Made by a program: the position numbers and the translations under genes. A model generated the notes under the pieces. It made no database searches and was not told the DNA's origin. It worked only from the letters and a program-made list of their open reading frames with translations. DNA of 64,000 nt from Podospora comata (lineage: Eukaryota > Ascomycota > Sordariomycetes > Sordariales > Podosporaceae), in NCBI GenBank assembly GCA_017354895.1, contig CP071497.1:2790001-2854000 (forward strand), written 5' to 3'. Shown here in pieces: positions 31,660 to 41,566 of this stretch; within the stretch, counting starts at the first letter, position 1; the number at the start of each line of letters is the position of its first letter.

Positions 31660-34369
31660 TCAAAGCTTCTCGGGGATGTGGTCCTCCACAGCCGCCAGCG
31701 CTGCCAGGTTGTTCTCCCCCATGCTCAAGACACCGTCTGTGGCGCCCGTCCCGCTGCCGCCAACACCCGCAAGAAGCGCAACACACTCAATAACGTCTTG
31801 CGGCTCCAGCACGTGCCACCTGGCCAGCGTAACCTTGGTGCTGGCTCCAACGGTCACGGAAAAGGTGTTCTCTGCCTCCACCTCGGCTGTGCCATCGTTG
31901 GGCGCAGACAGGCCGTTGAGGGCACGGAACATGTCCTCGTCGGTAAAGTCGTCTCCCATGCAGAGAACAAATTCAAGCTTGCGGGCCGATTCGTCGTCGG
32001 ACTCGAGAGCCTTGAGCTCAGCATTGTACGTGTTGACAAGGCGCTTCGCGATCTCTCCCTTGTTGATAAATGTAGGGCGAACCTCAATGTTGGCCTTTCC
32101 GGGCATCACTTCCACATCCCACTTGCGAGCCACGGTGCCTTCGAGCTCCTTTTGGCATTCGCGTGACATGTGGAGGCCTTGTTCGGGATCGGCCAGGCGG
32201 TAATGCCACGTCAAAGCGCACCGTTTTCGTTCAATAAACGATCCTAGAAATGGTCAGTCAGCGTCGCAAGCCTCGGGTGACCGAAAAAAAAGACTTACCC
32301 GGGACCTTGTCCGTGTATTTCTGGAACACGGCAATGACCTCCTCTTGCCAGCCCATGTCGAACTTCTCCACCAGATTCTCCCACTCGGTCGAGCCTGGGT
32401 TTCTCATGAAGCTGCCATGCTCGGCACTGAAGCCAAGACCCGAAATGTGGCCCAGATGATGAGACAGGAACTCCTGGTCGCGGCCAGAGATAATCCAGAC
32501 GGCATTCTGGGGGTCGGCAGCAAGCGCCTTCAAGCTGGTGATGACGCGCTCCGAAGGAACAGCAGCGCTGGGCTCCCGCACTATGGGGGTGAGCGTGCCG
32601 TCATAGTCGAACATGAACAGGCGCTTTTTGGCCGCCCGGTACCTTCTAAGCATCTCGGAGCGGTCCAGAAGAGGAGTCGAGATGATGTTCTTGCGGCTAC
32701 CAAGAACATTGACCAAGCGCCTGAGGAAACCAACAATCCAGAACTGCACATTCTTGCTGGTGACGTGAGCCAGCAGACTATTCTGCATTGCCTCGCGCTT
32801 GTCTTTTGGCATGAGCAGAGCATTGTTGATGGCTTCGGCGACGCCCGACAAATCCCATGGGTTGATGTGAATCGCGTCCTTGAGAGAGCCGGCCGTGCCA
32901 CTGAACTCGGAGAGAATCAGGGGACCGGCAGTGTCGCGCTGGCAAATAACATACTCCAACGAAGTAGTATTCATGCCGTCTCTGACCGAGGTGATGAGGC
33001 CGATGTCGGCGGCGCGGAGGAGAGCAAAGTACTCTTCTTGGCTGATGTACTGGGCGTAGTGCTGCACAGGGGAGAATCCAAGCGAACCGTACATGCCGTT
33101 GATCTTCATAATAAGTTCGCTCACACGGCTGGCGATCTTGCTCTCGGAACCATCTCCCTCCTCCTCAATGCTGGTGGGAGAAGTGACCTGAATAAGGACG
33201 ACCTTCTCGCGCCACTCGGGGTACATCTCGAGGAACCGCTCAAAGGCCATCAGCTTCTGGGCGACGCCGCGGACAGTATCCAGACGGTCACGGCCCACAA
33301 TCACCTTCTTGCCCTCGTACAACTTCTTCAAGTTCCCATACTTAGTGTTGACCTCGTCTGTCCATGCAAGACTGGCCACCTTGGTCGCGTCAATGCCAAT
33401 GGGGAACACACCGATCTCTACTCGACCTCCATAAGCGTCGATTCCTGCCGTGTCGGATGGGAAGCCCAGAATGCGCGTGCAGCAGCTGGCAAAGTGGCGG
33501 GAGTAGCTATAGCTTTGGAACCCCACCAGGTTGGCGCCGAGCACGCCCTCGAGGACCTCTTTTCTCCGTGGCAGACAGCGCAGAAACTCGCTGCTGGGGA
33601 AAGGCGAGTGCAAGTAAAACGAGATGTACATGTGAGGAGACCGTTGCCGCAGCATGCTAGGCAGCAGCATCAGGTTGTAGTCATGCACAATGACAATGTC
33701 GCCGGGCTTGTAGACCTCAAGGATCCTGTTAGCAAACTTTTGGTTCATGCGGTAGTAGTCGGCCCATTGCACTCTCTCAGCACGGCCGTCGGTGGGCTCG
33801 TGTTGTCTGTAGTGGAAGAGGGTGTAGAGGTCGTGCTCGGCATAGCGTCTCCATCTTGCCTGGTCCTTCAAGCGGATGCCCTCATCCAGCCCGTCCGAGT
33901 CGTCGGCCAGCCAGACGGGGATCGTCTTTATTCTTTTGTTGTGGGAGAGCTGATTCTCGAGACGCAGCATGTCATCCCGGGGAATCCAGAGGCCGTCGAC
34001 CAGCGGAGGGGTGGGCGGGGCAACGCCATCGATGGGCACAGGCTTAGAGAGATGGTTGAGAGCGCTGAGGTGGACCGTGGTGGTGGGCGGCGTGCCGGGA
34101 GGCGACGGGGTGTCGGTCGGGGTCTCAATCTCGCCAGTCCAGGCCACAACGATGTGGTTCCATGGTGAGTCGTCCGACGAGAGGTAGGAAAAGGAGTCGA
34201 AAAGTGCCGACTGGCCTCGGCGGGGTGTCAACTCCTGCAGCACAATGATGACATCAGCCCCACCATTCCGAAACTTGGCAAACCGTTGCTACTCGATGGA
34301 TGCAAGCCACTTGGCGCCGTTGAACATCAACGACACCACCGTTGGAGGAAGAAGATAAGAAGGAGATAA

Positions 34370-34400
<31 letters not shown>

Positions 34401-34903
34401 AAAAAGAGAGACACGAGACATACCCAGTCGGAGCCTTTCCTGTACTTTAGCGAATGAGGGATGTTAAAGGTTGCGGAGATGATGTTTCCACTGAGCGCGA
34501 GATCCGGGCTGATCTCCCGAAACTCGGACATGGACTCTCTGCGGCCGGCCATGGTAGCTTCGGTGAGCCTGTTCATCCACTTCTTGCCCTCTTGTGCACC
34601 AACAGTCACCTTGTTATGGAACGACTGCCCTTCGCGGTTTGTGCTGTCGGGAGCGGGAGAAGCGGCAATGGCGTGGTCGAGGACTCTGCGCGAGAAGTAG
34701 TCCCCTCTGGACGGTCCTTGGCCACCGCTCGAGTTGTTGCTGTTATCCGACTCGTACGTCTCTTGGGTGATGTCGGGCGTCACGGGCACGGCGGTGACTG
34801 ACGATCGGAGATGGGGCGGGAGGAAGGAGTCGTTTCGTAAGGGCACTTGGGGACGATGAGGCAGGCCTTTCGAGCCTTGTTGGTCTTCTGGTTTCTGCGC
34901 CAT
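31660..34903 (-). CDS. TPS2: Trehalose-6-phosphate phosphatase (Tps2-type, TPS+TPP domains)
   Basis: Second step of trehalose synthesis (trehalose-6-P to trehalose) in the cytosolic TPS complex; important in heat and osmotic stress. Exons 34903-34424, 34234-32299 and 32243-31660 give 999 aa, the expected size. The N-terminal about 110 residues are Ser/Pro-rich and probably regulatory. The glycosyltransferase-20 domain follows (LSGNIISATFNIPHSLKYRKG ... ALFDSFSYL, VHDYNLMLLP, LRCLPRRKEVLEG, GVFPIGID, ITSVRDGMN). The HAD phosphatase domain has LFMFDYDGTLT (about residue 700), IISGRDQEFL and FVLCMGDDFTDEDMF. Intron 1 (189 bp) is unusually long for this window because it holds a GAA/TTC microsatellite; intron 2 is 55 bp (gtaagt...tctag). 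The GT20 part is normally inactive in Tps2. Confidence 0.95.
34372..34402 (+). repeat. (GAA)n microsatellite inside TPS2 intron 1
   Basis: About ten aga/gaa units on the plus strand. On the coding strand it forms a long (TTC)n pyrimidine tract within the first intron. Confidence 0.9.
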
Positions 34904-35370
34904 GGTTAGGCGTGTTAACGGATGTCTCGATGGTATATGGTGATTAGAGAGAGAGGGTAGAGGACCGGGAGACGCAGAGACAGAGAGACAGAAAAGGATG
35001 TTGGTTTTTGCAGAGTAGTGAAAAGTGTAATGGGGGTAGTGTAGTGTAGTGTAGTGCAATAAAGTGTAAAGGGTAAAGTGTCCTGTTTTGTCTTTCTGCA
35101 GAGGAAGAGGCACAAGTTGGCAAACTCGCAGCTCTATGACGGGATGAAAGACGAGATGACTGGACTCGTGGAGCGCACAGTCAGGGGCAGGAAGCAAAGC
35201 TGAACAGGGCTCAGGCCTGTGGGTAGCGAAAGCCCGGTGGGGTCTCTCAATCTTTCGGCGTCCTTCCAGCCGTGAGTCTTTGTCTTATCTCTCTCACTCT
35301 CTCTTTTCCTCCGGCAACTCCTGCAGCTATTCCCGATCTCGGTTGCTTTTGCTGCTGGCTGCCCGGACGC

Positions 35371-35380
<10 letters not shown>

Positions 35381-35402
<22 letters not shown>
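35381..35402 (+). repeat. (CTG)7 microsatellite
   Basis: Seven CTG units preceded by two imperfect ones (gctgttgttg), in the upstream region of TPS2. Confidence 0.9.
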
Positions 35403-35541
35403 TTCAATGGCCCGCAATGCACCGCCCGGCATTTCGCGATGTTGCTCCGTGATTGGGCACCATCCGCTTATTGGAGGTGAGGGGCATTTTGACAGCCAGC
35501 GCCCAGCAAATGGCGGGGTACTCTGCACCAAGGCCCAAAGC

Positions 35542-35565
35542 TTTTTTTTTTTTTTTTTTTTTTTT
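35542..35565 (+). repeat. 24-T homopolymer tract
   Basis: Uninterrupted run of 24 T, about 640 bp upstream of the TPS2 ATG. It is a likely nucleosome-depleting poly(dA:dT) tract; exact length may be uncertain from sequencing. Confidence 0.85.
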
Positions 35566-37179
35566 GGTTCTCTGTCTCGCTGTGTCCCTCTCTTTTCTTT
35601 CCCCTTCTCTTCTGCGCTCTATTGTTTTCCAAGGTTCTCTCTCTCTTCTTCATGACCCCATATGATTCATGGCTCCACTTTCCCCAGCAGCTGAAAGTGA
35701 GGCCGCATGTCATGTAATAGAATGCCATGATAGGGACGGTGACAAGGAGGGGCTCGAAGGAAGAAAAGCATTGACCACTCACCGACTGGTCCTGACGTAA
35801 TGGCTAGTGGCACCACTAACGGCAAAGATAAAAAAGGTGGTTTGCTTTTTCCTTGCCGGTTCTCGGGGCGGCGGGTGTTCTCCGAGCGCGGCACGTGTTT
35901 TCGCTGGAAACCCAAGTGCTCCCGTCGTCGTTGCTTTCCAAGATCGGATTGCTGGGGATGGAGATGGAGGAGGCAGGTGACGAAAGAAGGACGCAACGGG
36001 GGAGGGGAGGGAACGGTTGGAGGTGCGGACAAGCGCCTTTTTACTCGCTCTGGACCGACCAAGACTAAAAAGAGGGAAACGTGCTCTTGGGAGTTGCTTG
36101 GTGCCTTGGGTCGGGTGCTTGGGTGTGTGGATTCCACCACAGCTTCCAGGTTCCAGGGGGTCTTCTAACGTTGTTTTCTTGAGGCGACACGCCGCCTGAG
36201 ACTTTGGTTCAGCACAGTCATGTCACGATAAGCTTGATTGCAGGTGCAGCAGCCACAATCGCGATGCCGAGCGATATGTTCCAGGCCCGACCAGGACGAC
36301 AACACCCCTGCCGGCCAGGGCCACGGGATGACGGGCCTCAAAAGGGTTGGCTAGATCTTGTACCTATCTATTTGTCTTGCTGGCCACCTCTCTGCTGACA
36401 ACGACGCGCGACATCCGCGACATCATATCAGCCTGAATAGCTGACCTTCTCTGTCTCTCTGTGTGTGTGTGGTGTGCCATCGACAAAAAAAACGCAACAC
36501 ATTTCTGACAAGCGCCGCAACACACTCTCTTGAGTGAGCCATTTTCAACGTCGCTTCGCTTTTCTCACAGAGAGTCGTTTCTCTCCCGGCCTGCCGCAGT
36601 TGTGCCGCCGAATTGGCCGCATTTCCCCGACGATGCTGCCCTTGATCTCCTGCCGTTATTCCATCGCCGCCATCTCCTTCACATGGCGAGATCTGGTTCC
36701 GTGACTGGTTCTCTCCTCCCTCTCCCTCTCCCATTCCCGCCCCTCCAACACACCATCACACAGCATACATCGAGAAAAAATACCACGTTTTCCCCCTCAT
36801 CGGTACGACCGTTATCGAGATGCATACACCACCGATAAGCTCAATCTTTGGGCTGCGTTGGAGTGGATTGGTACCCGACGAGGCACTCCCCCGTCTCACC
36901 AGCCACTTACGTCTTATCCAACATGACGTGCGTCTGTTTCAGACGATTTGGCCGAAATTGGTGATGGTACTGCAACGCTGGGTCGGCTCTCCCTCGGGGC
37001 TCTCTTGCGCGGCATTTAGGGATTATCTTCCGGGTGAGCTGCTCGTTTTCTCCCTCTCCTCTGTCCATCGTAACACCGTCACTGTGACTCAAAAAGTTAA
37101 ACGCCTCTTTTCAAGTCCATTCATTCCCTTGCCCTACCTGCCTACATATGTACAGCAACCATGGGACTCTTGGCAACCT

Positions 37180-38003
37180 CTACTCCTTCTTCTTCTCTTT
37201 CTCCTTATCCTTCTTCGGGTTAGTCCCCTCCATCACCTGCCCAGTCTCCTCATCACATAGGTCGCTCTCGTCCGCCAGCCTGCTAAACTTTGGCAACCCA
37301 TCCTTGATATCCACCACCCTCTGCGGATAAAACATGTGACACTGCGCCGCAAACGCCTCCCTCCCCTTCTTGGTGTTGATCCCCTCAATCAGCGTAGGGA
37401 ACAACAAAATCATATTCCTCCCCTCGTCCATGATCGGCGTCCGGCAGTAGGCACACTGCACTTTGCACGGGAGATGGTGAGTAGTCGACTTGGCGGTAGG
37501 GTCGTACCACCCCAGATCGTGATGCCCATTGGTAAAGTTGATATCTTCCTTGTGGAAAATCGCTGCCCATTGAAAGGGTGCCTATTTCCTCTCTCTCATT
37601 AGTCACTATATCCACGACGACAAGTTGTTCTTTGGTGGGGACATACCCCGTGCATCCTCTGACAGGTAGTGCAATGGCAGTACTTGCTCGCCAGCGGCTT
37701 CTCCCTCGACAGCTCATACTGCACCGCACCGCAGTGGCACTTGCCCTTCCACTTGACGTCAAAGTTCTCGCCCTTGTCGTGGATCTTGTACGGGGCGCGG
37801 AACTTCCACTGGTCCTCCTCGCGGTCGGTCCGGGAGCTGGCCTGGTACTGGTGAGGCTCGTCGCCGCGGCTGCGCTTGTTGTTTTCGTTTTTGTGGTCGG
37901 CCATTTTGAAAAATCGAGGGGAAGTCGAGAGAGGGCGTGTGAATGCAGGAGTGATGATCCGCTTCGAGACGGCTGAGAAGTGGTGAGGACGGAGTACCAT
38001 CAA
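37180..38003 (-). CDS. GFA/CENP-V-domain protein, possibly mitochondrial
   Basis: Zinc-binding protein of the glutathione-dependent formaldehyde-activating enzyme (Gfa) superfamily. Exons 38003-37647 and 37581-37180 give 252 aa; the 65-bp intron is gtatgt...aaatag. Zinc-site cysteines are seen in KCHCGAVQYELS, KYCHCTTCQRMHG and, later, CKVQCAYCRT. If translation starts at 38003 (MMVLRPHHFSAVSKRI), the first 33 residues are basic, Ser/Thr-rich and lack acids, like a mitochondrial presequence (RPLSTSPRFF). Starting at 37904 (MADHKNEN) gives a cytosolic form. The C-terminus is Lys/Glu-rich. Substrate unknown. Confidence 0.82.
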
Positions 38004-38356
38004 GGTTGTAGAGATCCCGTTGGTCTTGTTCAGGTGTGAGAAGTGGTAGTATCGTCAGTAGGGCTTTAAATTTGCGGTCGAAAACACAGTTTTGGCCCCG
38101 GGAAAAGTAGAGGAACTCAACTACAAATACCACCGTGATGTTTACTCTCAGCGGCCTTTCAGCGTGTCATTGATTCACATTGAACCCGTCACTGACGTCA
38201 TGACATGTACCGCCGTTTTCAGCCTCCCCTGGGAAAGATTTGCACACGGCGCAAGCTTATTTTCATTGTCCTTTCCTATCTATCATACACACAAAAAAAC
38301 CACAACCCTAATAACCGGTCGTGATGCCATCAGCCCCCTAGTCCAAATGCTCAAAC
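38004..38356. other. Intergenic region between GFA and O-methyltransferase genes
   Basis: About 350 bp; upstream of the GFA gene and downstream of the methyltransferase gene. Nothing else recognised. Confidence 0.4.
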
Positions 38357-39686
38357 TCAAGCCTTGCCGCATTCAACCACACAATGCGGATCACCCGCCC
38401 GGACATGATACTTCACCACCCTCATCCCAGCCTTCTTGACCAAATCCCTATACATCGTCTCATTCCTCAGCTTGCCCCCCAGATTGAACATCATCAAATC
38501 GACGTGCGTATTCTGCGGTGGCTGACCGATCCCCTCGAATAGCTTGAACTCAACAATCAAAACCCTGGCGTCTTTGTCGACGTCAGGCAGCGCACCAGCC
38601 ACCTGCTTGAGAATGTTGACTGCCAGGTCATCAGAGTAATCAAGCAGGATCCTCCTCAAGACATACACCCACGCCCCTCTCACAGGTTGCCTCTCATGGA
38701 AATCATGGCTCATGAACCTCACCCCTTTCAGCCCTGGATCACCCGTCTTCTCCACCCCCTCAATCACATCAGGTCGGTCCTGAAGCACACACTCTTCTGG
38801 CTTCAATCCCTGCACATTTTCCAGCAGTTCCTTCACCAAATGCCCCATACCCCCTCCCACATCCACAATCTTGACTGTGTTGTCATCCGTTGGTTTCTTG
38901 GAACCCACCCAGGAAACATCATACAACGCCCCCTCCCCGGTAATGGGTATATCCCCCCCAAAGATATTCTTGGCCTGCATCGATCGCTTGAACGAAGCGC
39001 TGTACTCGGGATACAAAGCCTTGACTTCCCACGGAGGAAGCTCAGCATGGCCCCAAGCAAACGAAAACGGCGTGTGAGTCTGTCCAAGCGGCTCGCGGCG
39101 GCCATACTTGGAGAAATAATCCGGCCATTGGAAGAAGGGCTTGAATCCGTTGCCTACAGCAATCACAGCGAGGTCCGAAACGGGGTTGGTGGAGATGTAG
39201 AGAGGTGACAGCCTAGAATGGGAGACCGAGTTCGGAACTGGGCCAGGGGAGAGTTTGCCTGTGGCGATGAGGTGGGTGATGAGCCGGGCTGGAGAACTTG
39301 GTTAACTCGGTAGATCACAGCAAGGGGGGACATTACAAACTGATCAACGACTCATCGGCGTCTAGCTGGCGGGCCAGGTCGGCATAGGTGATGTAACCTG
39401 GTGCGGTGAGGGGGATCAAGTCAAAGGCCTTCCACGAGGTGAGCAACGACCAGACGGCAATACCAGAGGTGGTGAGCCATTCGTCTTTTACGGCGTCAAG
39501 AGGGTGCGATGTTTCAACGGCAAGTGTGCGGGCGGTCTGGGCGAGTTTGCGACGGAGGGGGACATTATCGCTGCCTTGGTCGATGGTGGCGGCCAGACGT
39601 TTGGCGTCTTCTAGGAGGGCTTCAGCTGCGGCGACGATATCGTAGGGCTTGGTGGTCACCGACGGTAACACTGTTGAAGTCGTCAT
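38357..39686 (-). CDS. SAM-dependent O-methyltransferase-like protein lacking the usual catalytic His
   Basis: Exons 39686-39341 and 39288-38357 give 425 aa; the 52-bp intron is gtttgt...ctccag. A dimerisation/winged-helix N-terminus (LTAPGYITYADLARQLDADESLITRLI) is followed by the SAM-binding motif IVDVGGGMG. Later come DRPDVIEG, VRFMSHDFHE and the C-terminal LMMFNLGGKLRNETMYRDL of fungal small-molecule O-methyltransferases. The motif that normally reads LHDW/LHDY, with the catalytic His, here reads RRILLDYSDD (Leu331), so normal base catalysis is doubtful. The Met at 39761 would place a GGT repeat as poly-Pro in the protein; 39686 (MTTSTVLPS) is the better start. Confidence 0.85.
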
Positions 39687-39700
39687 TGTTGTGATCCTAG

Positions 39701-39732
39701 GTGGTGGTGGTGGTGGTGGTGGCGGTGGTGGT
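39701..39732 (+). repeat. (GGT)n microsatellite in the O-methyltransferase leader
   Basis: About ten GGT units with one GGC, just upstream of the chosen ATG on the minus strand. Confidence 0.9.
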
Positions 39733-40188
39733 CGGATTGGTAAAGTAGGTGATTTCAGCATGTTGGTTGCAGTGTGTGTTCTGCCCTACGATGGGTACCA
39801 CAGACATCCAAGACACGGGCATGGGATTGGAAATTTTATATGTTTTGCTCAGGGAAAGAGCTTTCCAGGTTCCCGACTGTTTTGTAGCTATCCATCCGTA
39901 CCTGCCCTCGGCGGATAAAACGTGGGGAACTGCCGCTCCCAAAGGATAAACAAACGGGAAGGTGCCAATCTGGGGTCTCCGCCAATCTGTCAAAATGTCC
40001 GGAAGGTGCCAAGGCCTTGGATGTGGTCACTTGGTGTGTGGGGGAATGGTTGCGCGTGGCCATCTTGTGCGATCTCGGGCCCGGATACACGAGCCTGACC
40101 CGGGGACGCAGGTATTCGGCTGAAACCAAGGGCTGAGAGCTCGGGGCCGAGACTTTGGAATGACGGATCGGATGATACCTTAACATTG
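39733..40188. other. Intergenic region between O-methyltransferase and SET genes
   Basis: Promoter of the O-methyltransferase gene and 3' end of the SET gene, both on the minus strand. No other feature. Confidence 0.4.
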
Positions 40189-41566
40189 TCAGTCCTGGTG
40201 ACCAACACCCAACCGGAACCGCCAGCTCCAATGTCCCTCGGCGTCCTCGATCAAGGCCCTCATTTCACCGACAAACGGTCGGGTCTCGTCCTTCAACAGG
40301 AGACCTCTTTCCAAACACAGCCTCGCGAACTTGATCGCTTCCCACCTATTTCCGATACCATTGAACTCGATTGCGGCGCGGTAATAGGCCTCGTGCAGCC
40401 TAGCCTCTAGGCCCTCGAGTTCATAGAGAATGGTCAAGAGTTCTGCCATCCCGGGGCCGTCTTGCACACCGCGATCGTACTGGTCCAGCTCGTTTCTGAT
40501 GTTTACAAGCTGGGCTGTGCGAGCATCTGATTCTTTCTGGCGACGAGATGCTTGGGTGCATCGAGGGCAGGAGCAAGTGAAGTTCCAGTGTGAGAGGGAT
40601 GCCTGTCGAGTCTGAGAGGGCTGTGTCAAACTAGAAATATTCTTTGTTAGTGTAATCAGAATGTCTAGAGCGAATATGGGTATTACTTACTCGACGTATC
40701 CTATCGTCAGCTCTTCTCCTGGGTGGATATCCCGCACTGTGATAAGACTCTTTCGCATGGTCAGCGGATCAAAATGGTAAGCAGCATTGGGGCTGCAGGC
40801 GTGGTTGACTCTGGACACTGAGATTCGGTTTCAAGATCTGTCAGCATCACCCTGATTACCCAGCTGGGAAAGTCTCACCATCCAAAAAGACAGCATGAAA
40901 TTCTATGTGCTCAATCTTGGTATGAAATGCATTCTTCCCAACAATCGCCAGAGCGCTCTCCTTCGAATTTCGGAGTAATCCCTCAGCCCCTGATAAGGCG
41001 AAGAAATCCTCGCGCGAGGGATATGGCAACATGCTAGCCGCTTCGTGAATCAAATCAGCCAGCATTTCTGTTCTCAACTTGGTGAAAGCCCCGTGCTCAA
41101 TCATCAACCCTGGCGCATCGACCATCACTCTGGTGTTTTTCCTGATGGTTCTGTTGGCTGCGACCACGCCTAGACCCTTGCCTTCGATGGGCTTGACCTC
41201 TAACAGGTCTGGTGTGTTGGCAGTGTTGGGAGTGCTCCACCACCTGTCGTGATGAGGTAGGGTAGAAACCGAGCGGATGACGGACGAGGTAGTCACAAGT
41301 GATATCCCCTTTCCATCGTTGAAGTCTGGAAGCATATAGACGCAATATTCCTTGTCGCCAGCGCGATGGCAGAGAGAGCCGACGACCCAGGGCTGCCTGA
41401 TTGTGCTGGCCTTAGCGGTGCATCCCGGCGCTGGTATAATATGTGAATGCTTGGAGCATGTGGAGATGTAGTTGATGACTCCGTGTGGGGGGCAGGTTTG
41501 GGGTGGCAGACCGAGGGGGGACTGTCCAAAGAGTGTTAGAGGGACTAATACTTGTGTAAGTAGCAT
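40189..41566 (-). CDS. SET-domain protein with N-terminal signal peptide
   Basis: Exons 41566-40879, 40817-40691 and 40630-40189 give 418 aa; introns of 61 and 60 bp are gtgaga...tctcag and gtaagt...ttctag. The N-terminus (MLLTQVLVPLTLFGQSPLG) looks like a signal peptide, followed by a Cys-containing region. The SET domain begins at LLEVKPIEGKGLGVVAANRTI and ends with VNHACSPNAAYHFDP ... VRDIHPGEELTIGYV. A post-SET-like Cys cluster (FTCSCPRC) and a helical tail follow. SET proteins methylate lysines on histones or other proteins; this SMYD-like fungal subgroup often has predicted signal peptides, and its targets are unknown. Family assignment is firm, secretion is inference. Confidence 0.85.

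Larger units (their letters stand above)
34904..37179. other. Long intergenic region upstream of TPS2, microsatellite-rich
   Basis: About 2.3 kb without a supported gene. It holds the TPS2 leader and promoter (minus strand) with a gtagt pentanucleotide run near 35035-35056, seven CTG units, a 24-T tract and CT-rich stretches. Open frames here are short, low-complexity and share no family. An unannotated non-coding or upstream-ORF function is possible but not shown. Confidence 0.5.

Noticed and set aside
32345-34168. 607-codon open frame antisense to TPS2
   Set aside because: It mirrors the TPS2 coding strand codon by codon, has no family features, and the sense protein is a clear full-length enzyme.
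39687-39761. Upstream start for the O-methyltransferase giving a poly-proline N-terminus
   Set aside because: The poly-Pro comes from a GGT microsatellite; the Met at 39686 gives a natural start.
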